DNA from: DATIJJ01 sp039936115
Lineage (GTDB): Bacteria; Pseudomonadota; Gammaproteobacteria; DSM-16500
Direction of reading: 5' to 3'
NCBI GenBank assembly: GCA_039936115.1
Contig: JBDTIZ010000172.1
Span: forward strand, 1-10,813
Length of the DNA: 10,813 bases
This document shows, piece after piece, positions 1 through 6,615 of the stretch (position 1 is its first letter; each line of letters opens with the position of its first letter). The notes beneath the pieces are model-generated. The model did not search any database. It had not been told where the DNA came from and worked only from the letters and a program-made list of their open reading frames with translations. The position numbers and the translations under genes are program-made.

Positions 1-125
1 ACTGGAATCGCTGATCGGTTTGGAGCGGAATGACTGATCGGTTTCAACCGGAATGAACGATCGGTTTGCATCGGAATCACTGATCGGCTAAAACCGGAAT
101 GAGTGATCGGTTTCACTGGAATACG
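1..125. repeat. 23-bp tandem repeat array of IS21-family element end type
   Basis: Five units with an exact 23-bp period run at 11-33, 34-56, 57-79, 80-102 and 103-125, preceded by the last 10 bases of a further unit at 1-10. Each unit has the core TGATCGGTTT (one ACGATCGG and one TGATCGGCTA variant), then 4-5 variable bases, then CGGAAT or TGGAAT. The last unit ends GGAATACGCA. Arrays of diverged ~20-bp repeats with this core are known at the ends of IS21-family elements, where the IstA transposase binds. No istA or istB reading frame follows on the right, so this is either one end of an element lying to the left of the window or an orphan remnant. The period and conservation are read directly; the family assignment is from memory of such ends. 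Confidence 0.7.
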
Positions 126-575
126 CAAATAATGCACGCTATGCTATAATTCATTTCCGTGGTAGAAGCTTATTTGTTTCAAAAATAATATTAAAATTTG
201 GTATTATGATGTTTAGAGCAGATCAAAGTATAATGATGAGACGCAATTTTAGGAAACACCGAACAATTACATTTTATTTGAATAGGTGGTCCAAGCGATA
301 ACTCACCAATTGCCAGGAATTGAGCGCAATTTTTCGTGCTTCCATCAGCATGATTGTGCAAGACTGGCCACTCTTTTGCAACAGCATAGCTAAGTTACGA
401 TAACTTCAGCCGAAAAGTTCATAATAAAAAATCTATTGCCAATGAAAATCATACCTTAGCTGCAAGTCATCTCTTTGGTATTCTTTGAGGCAGACAGAAC
501 AATGCCCCAATAGTACCAGAAATGCTGGATCCATCAGCTGAATATAGAATATAAAATCTCTTTCATCTATTTGGG
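126..575. other. 450-base stretch without an intact gene, decayed mobile DNA
   Basis: No reading frame of useful length with a start and ribosome binding site is seen on either strand. The stretch lies between the IS21-type repeat array and the 3' end of the minus-strand gene that stops at 576. One segment (233-403) may be a transposase relic and is listed separately. The rest, including 404-575, shows no recognisable product, tRNA or terminator. The context suggests an insertion-sequence graveyard. Confidence 0.5.
233..403 (+). pseudogene. Possible relic of an IS630-type transposase N-terminus
   Basis: Read from the ATG at 233, the frame gives 22 codons, a stop at 299-301, then 33 more codons in the same frame to the stop at 401-403. 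The part before the stop contains RNFRKHRTITFYLN. The part after it contains ELSAIFRASISMIVQDW. Together they resemble the helix-turn-helix head of IS630-family transposases, which typically reads R-x-R-A-x-x-I-x-L-[SN] ... E-L-A-x-I-F-x-V-x-x-x-T-V-x-x-W. No downstream DDE domain is visible. The similarity is short and judged by eye, so this is a weak call; chance resemblance is possible. Confidence 0.22.
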
Positions 576-1622
576 CTAGCTCTTCGGCAAGCGACGATAA
601 TTACGACTTCTTAGACGGTCATCGTTTTCTTTCTCGATCTTCTGGTCTATATCTTTATTTGATAACTCAATAAATTCTCTTTGAGGGTCGCGTAATCTAT
701 GCAATGCATCCCATGAGTAAGCACCCTTATTCATCATCTTCAAATCGTGAGTATGTTTTGTTAAAGCTCGCGCGATGCTAGCTTGATCAGCTCGAACACT
801 TTCCTGATGTTCTTGCGCCGCTCTTAGTCTGGCATTGCGTAGTTGTTTGGCTGTTTCTTCTTGGGGAGTCAATGCCTGTTGATGAGTGTTCAGGGGAGTG
901 TTAACTGTATCGGCAGCTTGTGGAGATAATTCAACTAATACTGACTCCGCTCTTTTTACTTCTGAAAAGTGACTCGTAAGTTCCGTAAGAATTTGTAGAG
1001 TGTTAGAGGTATTCTGAGATATCGGAACTACAACAGTGCGGCTTGAAGAAGATGTGTTGCTTATTGTTGACGTAACTGGAGAAATAATTCTTACCGAATT
1101 AGAGGCGATGGAGTCACTATCATTTTTATTTTGATCTTTCTTCAGAGGCTCAACTTTTCTTATAGTGAATGGTGGTTTAGACGTTGGCGTAGGACGTGCT
1201 ACTACTTGAGTTTTTTTAGCAACAGGTTGAGCTTTAGCTTCTAACTTACTTAACTCATACTTTAAAACTTCTATGTTTGCATAAATATGCAAATTATTCT
1301 TTCCGGCTTCCAGCTTTTGTTTTAAGTTCGTTATTACTAATTGTACATTTATGTCTTTAGTCGCTACAGCCAACATTACCTTACAAAAATCAGCGGGCTT
1401 AGGGTTGGCCTTGTACTCACAAAGCTGTGGAGAGACTAATAAGACTACGCTAGTTGCTGTCTTAATAAGCTCATAATTATTTTTAAGTAGGGGCGATTCG
1501 AATTTTTTAAGATGATGCGTGAAAGCAACTTCATTTTCGGTTTCTTCTTTTTTCAATAAAAATACTGCTTTTTCAGGTCGGGTGCCTTGAGCTGCTAAAA
1601 TGCCTAATAATTCGAATTTCAT
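576..1622 (-). CDS. Orphan protein with Ser/Thr/Pro-rich linker, possible secreted effector
   Basis: No known family is recognised in this 348-residue protein. Residues 1-130 look folded and mixed alpha/beta, with a hydrophobic strand TSVVLLVSP at 57-65. Residues 131-250 are rich in Ser, Thr, Pro, Asn and Lys and probably disordered. Residues 250-340 are strongly charged and helical, with Arg/Glu/Gln-rich segments and an acidic-basic tail (KIEKENDDRLRSRNYRR, 328-344). There is no signal peptide or membrane segment. The ATG at 1622 is preceded by GAGAGAA (1628-1634 on this strand) at 5-nt spacing, which supports the start. A two-part layout with a charged, glutamate-containing C-terminus is seen in Dot/Icm (type IV secretion) substrates, but also in many other proteins, so the effector idea is inference. 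The downstream side borders decayed insertion-sequence DNA. That a gene exists is fairly sure from its length and ribosome binding site; its function is unknown. Confidence 0.75.
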   Translation of the reverse strand: MKFELLGILAAQGTRPEKAVFLLKKEETENEVAFTHHLKKFESPLLKNNYELIKTATSVVLLVSPQLCEYKANPKPADFCKVMLAVATKDINVQLVITNLKQKLEAGKNNLHIYANIEVLKYELSKLEAKAQPVAKKTQVVARPTPTSKPPFTIRKVEPLKKDQNKNDSDSIASNSVRIISPVTSTISNTSSSSRTVVVPISQNTSNTLQILTELTSHFSEVKRAESVLVELSPQAADTVNTPLNTHQQALTPQEETAKQLRNARLRAAQEHQESVRADQASIARALTKHTHDLKMMNKGAYSWDALHRLRDPQREFIELSNKDIDQKIEKENDDRLRSRNYRRLPKS

Positions 1623-1861
1623 AAAAGTTCTCTCGTAGATAAATCAATGAGATAGACAGGATACCACTGCAACATTAAGACAATATTAACAATATTAAGA
1701 GAATTGTATTAAATACTAGAACATAGATATTTTCGGCGCTTGTTTCCCTAAGCTAAACTTTATCAGTGTTCACCTTTGGTAAGTTTTTTATTAGACACCC
1801 CTTTTTTAATATTCACCCTGCCTATTTTATATTTAAAGAGAGAATTTAAAAAGTGCTAACA

Positions 1862-4090
1862 TTATTTTTCCATATTAAAAGATATTTTAGGTAGAATCGC
1901 GTCTAACCACTTAGGTAAATACCAATTCCAACTGCCTAGTATAAGCATTGACGCTGGAACTAATATGGTTCTAATTAAAAATGCATCGACAAAGATTGCG
2001 ATCGCAACCCCTAAACCAAATGCTTTGACAATTAGAATATCAGCAAACATAAAAGACAGACAAATTACAATGACAATGGTTGCTGCACTAGTAATAATTT
2101 TACTACTATGCTCGATACCAGAAGTAATGCTTTTAATATTATCATTGGTTTTTTCATATTCTTCTTTAATACGGGTTAATAAAAAAACTTCATAATCCAT
2201 TGAAAATCCAAATAGAGAACAAAAAATGATGATTAATAAAGTAATATCTAAAATATTTTGTGGTTCAAAATTTAAAATCTTAGCAAAATGTCCTTGCTGA
2301 AAAATAAAAACAAGCACGCCATAACTTGCAAAGAGACTAATAATAGTCAAAATAATAGCTTTTAAAGGCAGAATGAGCGAACGAAATAATATTAATAAAA
2401 TAATATAGGTAAAGAAAATAATTGAAAGGATTGCGTAAAAAAATATTTTAGAAATATTATTTAAAATGTCAAATGTATTGACAGGGTCGCCGGTGATTTG
2501 TAGCGTTAAGCTCTTGCCTGGATCAATGCGCCGTATCTTTTTTATTAATTCTTTAGTTTGTGGAGAATTCCCATCATATTTGCTGACAACACTCATGATT
2601 GTAAATGAATGTGTAGTTGTCATTTTCAAGACATTATTAACTTGCGTTGGACGCAATTTTTCATGCAGGTTATACATTGGATAATATTCGTCTTTTGCTA
2701 ACGGTGGCTTAGTATTCACGATACTACTTATTTCAGTAACACGAGGATCTCTTTTAATTATTTTTGCAATATCGTATACGCTATTTAAATTCTTTTGCGA
2801 TAAAATATTACCTTTCTTTGTTTTGATCATAACTATAATGGGTGTTAATTTGTTTTCACCGTATTCTTTTCTAAACACATCAAAAACATGGCGACTTTCT
2901 AATGAGGTCGGCAAAATCTTAAAATCTGAAATGCCAAATTTAACTTTAGAAAAAGGAAATAACAATACAAGTAGTATAACAATGAGCGGAATAAAAAATT
3001 TCCACGGATGTCTAACGACTTTTTCAATAAACCAATGCCAATAACGTTGCGTGTTAAATTTACTTGAAAGAATAGTGAATGAATTAATTTTATGACCTAA
3101 CACTGCCAATATAGCTGGCAATAAAAGTGTTGCCATCAAGACGGCAATTGCTACTGCGGCAATTCCGCCTATGCCGACGGAAAACATAACATTAATTGGA
3201 AAAAAAAGTAATGCACTAAGACTGATCATGACTACTAACCCACTAAAGAAAATTGCTTTGCCAGCCGTCGCTTGGCTGATTGCAATGGCTTCTAGAATAG
3301 AATGCCGCTGCTCTATTTTATAACGAAAACGACTAATAAAGAATAGCGAGTAATCAACATTAATACATAACCCTAGTAGTAGTGCAATGTTGATTGTAAA
3401 TATTGACAGTGAAATGAAATGCCCTAAGGTGTAAATAGTAGTTAAGATAATCAGCGTAAATAAGCCGCCTAAGAGAATCGGTAAGCTTGCTGCAACGACT
3501 GATCCAAATACTATTAACAATGTAATCAAAGCAACAGGTGTTGCAATATATTCAGCTTTATACAGATCAGTTTGAGTTTGCTGCTTCGTATCTTCCAAAA
3601 AAATATGCTCGCCTCCCATCCGTACTGACAAATTACGAGGAATTATAATTTCATTTCTCAAACTTTTTAAATGGTCGTCATTGAGTTCTTTTTCAAATAA
3701 AATTGTGGCATAAGCACTGTGCTTATCAGCCGAAATTTGTTTGTTATTCTTGTCAGGGTAGATAATTTGATTTTTTATCGGGAAATGTTTCAGGTTGTTT
3801 AAAGATCGGCTCATTTCTTTTTTAAACTGCGCATCACTCATAATCGATGATTTGCTATTATATAAAATAATATAACGATTTTCGCTATAGCCTAACTTTC
3901 CATTAATATAAAGATTAGTTTGAGCACTTTCCGAATAGGGATCTTTAAAGCCAGTATCTTTGAGAGGGTTATGCAGTTTTGTAATAAGCATTGCACTAAT
4001 AAATAACAAAACTAACCATGCTATTATAATTAGCCAACGGAGATGATAAATTACTTTCCCAAGCCTATAAAAAGTTCCTTCCATGGGCAA
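1862..4090 (-). CDS. MMPL/RND-superfamily inner-membrane transporter
   Basis: This is a 742-residue proton-driven exporter of the MMPL family in the inner membrane. The family moves lipids, lipid-like molecules or drugs; the substrate here is unknown. The layout is a tandem RND repeat. TM1 (about 18-37) is followed by a periplasmic loop (38-180), TM2-6 (about 183-332), a second half starting with a TM at about 365-380, a loop (381-545), and TM8-12 (about 548-720). The proton-relay Asp-Tyr pairs are present: D246-Y247 in NVDYSLFFISRFR and D632-Y633 in FGFSMDYEVFLLTRIKEEY, corresponding to D256/Y257 and D645/Y646 of mycobacterial MmpL3. Length is normal and no lesion is seen. The start is uncertain: TTG at 4090 lies 5 nt after AGGA (4096-4099), while ATG at 4084 gives the protein two residues fewer with 11-nt spacing. 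The BON lipoprotein gene lies 106 bases upstream on the same strand, so co-transcription is possible. Confidence 0.93.
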   Translation of the reverse strand: MPMEGTFYRLGKVIYHLRWLIIIAWLVLLFISAMLITKLHNPLKDTGFKDPYSESAQTNLYINGKLGYSENRYIILYNSKSSIMSDAQFKKEMSRSLNNLKHFPIKNQIIYPDKNNKQISADKHSAYATILFEKELNDDHLKSLRNEIIIPRNLSVRMGGEHIFLEDTKQQTQTDLYKAEYIATPVALITLLIVFGSVVAASLPILLGGLFTLIILTTIYTLGHFISLSIFTINIALLLGLCINVDYSLFFISRFRYKIEQRHSILEAIAISQATAGKAIFFSGLVVMISLSALLFFPINVMFSVGIGGIAAVAIAVLMATLLLPAILAVLGHKINSFTILSSKFNTQRYWHWFIEKVVRHPWKFFIPLIVILLVLLFPFSKVKFGISDFKILPTSLESRHVFDVFRKEYGENKLTPIIVMIKTKKGNILSQKNLNSVYDIAKIIKRDPRVTEISSIVNTKPPLAKDEYYPMYNLHEKLRPTQVNNVLKMTTTHSFTIMSVVSKYDGNSPQTKELIKKIRRIDPGKSLTLQITGDPVNTFDILNNISKIFFYAILSIIFFTYIILLILFRSLILPLKAIILTIISLFASYGVLVFIFQQGHFAKILNFEPQNILDITLLIIIFCSLFGFSMDYEVFLLTRIKEEYEKTNDNIKSITSGIEHSSKIITSAATIVIVICLSFMFADILIVKAFGLGVAIAIFVDAFLIRTILVPASMLILGSWNWYLPKWLDAILPKISFNMEK

Positions 4091-4129
4091 AAAAATCCTG
4101 GCTGGAATAAGAAAGATTAATATATGGAT

Positions 4130-4165
4130 GGTGGATTAGAGGCGTTTTTTGCATCGTAATCCACC
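4130..4165. repeat. Palindromic dispersed repeat between the lipoprotein and MMPL genes
   Basis: GGTGGATTA (4130-4138) and its exact complement TAATCCACC (4157-4165) form a 9-bp stem around an 18-nt loop, followed by TTACG. The loop contains a broken inner repeat (GAGGCG ... CATCG). This matches, from memory, a very widespread intergenic palindrome of proteobacteria with GGTGGATTA/TAATCCACC arms and a CTACG or TTACG tail. No run of T follows the stem in either direction, so it is not a classical Rho-independent terminator. In the mRNA it would fold between the two minus-strand genes. Confidence 0.6.
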
Positions 4166-4196
4166 TTACGTTCTTTATCATTTCATTGTTTTTAAA

Positions 4197-4535
4197 TTAA
4201 TGTTTAATTCTTACTTTCGAAACAACATTTCTTACTCCACTTACCTTGTTCGCGATAGCAATAGCATGATGTATTTGGGTTTTGTTATCTGCTGTCCCTG
4301 TTAAATAAACAACGCGATTGATTGTTTCTACATGGATGGTCATTGAAGCAATATCTTTACTTGTGAATAAATCTTCGCTAATAAATTGGCTCTTAACTTT
4401 AGCCGTAATAGTGGTATCTGAGACTGGGACTTCACTAGATTTCGTAGTAGATGGAGAATTTTGAGACTGTTGGGTAGTACAACCGATTACAAATAGAGGC
4501 AACAGAAGTAAACATAATTTACTTAATATTTTCAT
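4197..4535 (-). CDS. BON-domain lipoprotein
   Basis: This 112-residue envelope lipoprotein starts with a lipoprotein signal peptide (MKILSKLCLLLLPLFVIGC) ending in the lipobox V-I-G-C, so Cys19 would be acylated. Thr20 at position +2 favours sorting to the outer membrane. A short polar linker (20-39) leads to a single BON domain (about 40-111). It has the usual pattern: D-x-x-I-T-x-x-V-K-x-x-F near the start, VVYLTGTADN (75-84), and a closing VSGVRNVVSKVRI. BON domains bind phospholipid membranes and occur in OsmY and DolP, which have two such domains; this protein has one. The ribosome binding site AAGGAG (4543-4548) at 7-nt spacing is strong and fixes the start. The MMPL exporter gene lies downstream on the same strand. 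An envelope-maintenance or stress role is inference from the family. Confidence 0.9.
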   Translation of the reverse strand: MKILSKLCLLLLPLFVIGCTTQQSQNSPSTTKSSEVPVSDTTITAKVKSQFISEDLFTSKDIASMTIHVETINRVVYLTGTADNKTQIHHAIAIANKVSGVRNVVSKVRIKH

Positions 4536-4568
4536 TTCGAAACTCCTTTTAATAACTAATAAAACATT

Positions 4569-4574
4569 ATTATA
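4569..4574 (-). promoter_or_regulatory. Candidate -10 box of the BON lipoprotein gene
   Basis: A consensus TATAAT reads on the minus strand at 4574-4569, 21 bases upstream of the AAGGAG ribosome binding site. The -35 region at the expected distance (about 4592-4597) reads TATAAA and is poor. Local sequence is very AT-rich, so a chance match is possible. The placement before a well-supported start is the main argument. Confidence 0.35.
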
Positions 4575-4674
4575 AATGAAAAACTTTGTTATTTATATTG
4601 GAAATTTTTCATGCATCTATTTTATCTGGAACAGAAGTATTTTATTTTTTAAGGGTTATTACTTAGACCCTTAG

Positions 4675-4728
4675 GAGATAATGCAAAGCTGTTCTTAGTG
4701 AAAATAAACGCATTATCTGTATTATCTC
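4675..4728. repeat. Nested inverted repeats with two alternative hairpins
   Basis: AGATAATGC (4676-4684) is complementary to GCATTATCT (4710-4718), and GAGATAAT (4675-4682) is complementary to ATTATCTC (4721-4728). The two right-hand arms are adjacent copies competing for the same left arm. No T-run follows. This could be a decayed repeat element or part of an untranslated structured RNA; the arms are read directly and the role is unknown. Confidence 0.4.
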
Positions 4729-5075
4729 ATTAGGTGATGTTGCAACAAGCGAAGCGAAAGATCTTCTAGCAAATTCCTCAGTAATTGATAGAGCAGTCGA
4801 ATCTGGTATGGGTTGGTGACATAAGCGGACGGAATGTAACCCCAAAGTACCTAACACATTGACTAATTAACATTATTTTAAAATGCTAAGATTCAACATC
4901 CTAATAACCTATAATTCTAGGTTAAAGATGCGTGAGTGTCTTTCGATCACCGCGATTTAATTTGCCAAGATTTCATAGGCTATTTGCCTGAAGTCGTCTT
5001 TTATTGCTTTATTGTTACACATAAATAGCGTAATATCGCTCTTTATGTACTCACAATCCATTTCCCTTTATTTTT

Positions 5076-6455
5076 ATGGCCAATCGAAAAAGCTTCATTC
5101 CAATATTCCCTTCGTTAGAAGAGTGCGTTTTTATAGATATTAAGACGACTGGATTACGTCCCGAGAGGGATAGAATTAGAGAGATCGAGTTTGCACTCGT
5201 CAAAAAAAACAAAACGCAAATTAAGAAACATCGTTTTATTAATTCAATCAAAAAAAATAGTTCTCTTGTAAAACAATCAAACGGCGGTTCGTTTGCTGAA
5301 ATCGCTAATCAATTACATAAGATTATTAAAAATAAAGTTATAGTCTCTCAAAATGCTAGCTTTGTTTATACATTTTTAAAAGCTGAAATGTTGCGAAATA
5401 ATATTATTTTAAATGAAAAAATTCTCTGTAGCTCAAGCCTCTCACGCTTTGTATTTCCAGACTCAAAAGAACATCATTTTAAAGCGATCAATAGTCGTTT
5501 AGCTTTCGACGTTAAAGAAGAAAAACAGCTTACAAGTTTGTTAAATTTTATTCGTAAGCTTCCAGAGATAATAGCGCCGGTAGATTTACAAAATAAATTA
5601 AACGAATTAATTCAAACGCCGCTTCCTCTATTAAATTTAGATTATAAAAACAGCATTCCAGCCTCTCAAGGAATTTATCGATGTTATGACATAAATAACG
5701 TCGTCATTTTCGTTGGAAAAAGTACCTCGTTATCTGAATCGGTATCTTCTCACTACCAACTCACCCAAGATTCGCATAAAGCCTTGCAAATTTCTAAACA
5801 AATACAAAAAATAGACTGGGAAAAAACGTATGGTGAGTTAGGGACTTTATTGCTTGCCGCAAAAAATATAAAACTTCATAAACCTTTATTTAATCGGTTA
5901 GTTGAGAAGAACAAAATTTTATTCACAATTCTACTTGTTAATCATGGTAATTATTTAGCATTAAATGTTATAAATATCTCGAAACTTACAGCATCCGAGT
6001 TTTCAACCTCCTTTGGGATATTTAACCATGAAAAAGACGCAGTGAGTTTAGTAAACTTTTTCATTAACGACTCTAATCTTTGCTATCAAGTCAATTCGTT
6101 AACAAAAGCAAAAGGCACCTGCTTTCGTTATAAAATAAATAAATGCCAAGGCGCGTGCGCGACGTTAGAATCCTCAGAAGACTATAACGACCGAATACAT
6201 AAAGTTATTAAAACATTTACCCCGAATAAATGGCCGTTTAAACACAAAATTGCAATTAAAGAAATATGTAATAAAACCAAAAAAGCTCATTTTCATATTA
6301 TTGAAAATTGGGTTTATATTGATACCGTGCAGTCTCTGGAAAGCATACCCAATGGTGAATTTGAAAATACACAAATTGATGTGAGTGTTTATAAATATGT
6401 AAGTTGTTTTTTAAATAAAAAAGAAAATTATAACCATATTATTGAGGTTGTTTAA
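5076..6455 (+). CDS. DnaQ-exonuclease/GIY-YIG (Cho/UvrC-like) fusion, both active sites degraded
   Basis: The 459 residues follow the layout of bacterial 3'-5' exonuclease plus Cho/UvrC-type GIY-YIG fusions. The order is DEDDh exonuclease fold (about 17-165), GIY-YIG domain (about 183-275), and a UvrC-like cysteine region (about 335-385). In active members Exo I reads D-x-E-T-T-G; here it is D21-I-K23-T-T-G. Exo II reads H-N-A-x-F-D; here it is QNASFV with V97 replacing Asp. The Exo III His/Asp segment (HRALGDA-like) is missing. In the GIY-YIG domain Y201 remains, but YVG has become F212-V-G, the catalytic Arg is S222 and the catalytic Glu is A261; N273 remains. C336, C349, C357 and C361 (spacings 12, 7, 3) are conserved and match the iron-sulphur cysteine spacing of UvrC. 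The ATG at 5076 has no evident Shine-Dalgarno, but the Exo I motif begins right after it, which supports this start. The frame is intact. Likely a non-nuclease DNA-binding or regulatory derivative, or an early-stage decaying gene. Confidence 0.85.
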   Translation: MANRKSFIPIFPSLEECVFIDIKTTGLRPERDRIREIEFALVKKNKTQIKKHRFINSIKKNSSLVKQSNGGSFAEIANQLHKIIKNKVIVSQNASFVYTFLKAEMLRNNIILNEKILCSSSLSRFVFPDSKEHHFKAINSRLAFDVKEEKQLTSLLNFIRKLPEIIAPVDLQNKLNELIQTPLPLLNLDYKNSIPASQGIYRCYDINNVVIFVGKSTSLSESVSSHYQLTQDSHKALQISKQIQKIDWEKTYGELGTLLLAAKNIKLHKPLFNRLVEKNKILFTILLVNHGNYLALNVINISKLTASEFSTSFGIFNHEKDAVSLVNFFINDSNLCYQVNSLTKAKGTCFRYKINKCQGACATLESSEDYNDRIHKVIKTFTPNKWPFKHKIAIKEICNKTKKAHFHIIENWVYIDTVQSLESIPNGEFENTQIDVSVYKYVSCFLNKKENYNHIIEVV

Positions 6456-6558
6456 TATCACTATCGATGGCGACTATCATGTTGTAAGATAGGAACTATG
6501 GAAAGGCCATGTTAAAAGCCCTCCTCTCGAATTTATTAATTCACAGTGTTTATCCCTC

Positions 6559-6576
6559 ACCAGAGAATTTTCTGGT
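6559..6576. promoter_or_regulatory. 18-bp palindrome, candidate operator of the ankyrin gene
   Basis: ACCAGAGAATTTTCTGGT is a palindrome with a single mismatched pair (G6565/T6570). It sits 39 bases before the ATG of the ankyrin-protein gene and overlaps a possible -10 box TAATAT at 6576-6581. No good -35 box lies at the usual distance. The position and symmetry suit a dimeric regulator binding site, or the hairpin may act in the leader RNA. The palindrome is seen directly; the function is inferred. Confidence 0.4.
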
Positions 6577-6615
6577 AATATAAAGGCAAAGTCTATCATT
6601 CATGAATGAGGTTAT

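Larger units (their letters stand above)
4536..5075. other. 540-base intergenic stretch between divergent genes
   Basis: The stretch separates the minus-strand BON lipoprotein gene from the plus-strand nuclease-like gene, so both promoters should lie here. A -10 candidate for the lipoprotein gene is at 4569-4574. For the nuclease-like gene a weak pair, TTTATT and TAATAT separated by 17 bases, can be read shortly before 5041. The middle holds nested inverted repeats (listed at 4675-4728) and sequence that can be read as a 64-codon minus-strand frame at 4663-4857. That frame has no ribosome binding site and no family resemblance, so it was not called. No tRNA or known RNA motif was recognised. 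Confidence 0.5.

Noticed and set aside
1..125. CRISPR array
   Set aside because: The period is only 23 bp, there is no separate spacer, units differ internally, and the core matches insertion-sequence ends.
4130..4165. Rho-independent terminator between the lipoprotein and MMPL genes
   Set aside because: The 9-bp stem is real but has an 18-nt loop and no T-run on either strand; a dispersed repeat explains it better.
4654..4674. Terminator-like AAGGGT/ACCCTT hairpin near a T-rich stretch
   Set aside because: The T-run precedes the stem on the plus strand and would be an A-run on the minus strand, so it cannot end transcription in either direction.
4663..4857. Minus-strand frame of 64 codons in the long intergenic region
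   Set aside because: It has no ribosome binding site, no recognisable family, and overlaps inverted repeats; its composition looks like a chance reading of repeat DNA.
6456..6615. PmrA- or CpxR-type effector promoter boxes upstream of the ankyrin gene
   Set aside because: No tandem TTAA-type or GTAAA-N5-GTAAA pattern was found; only the 18-bp palindrome stands out.
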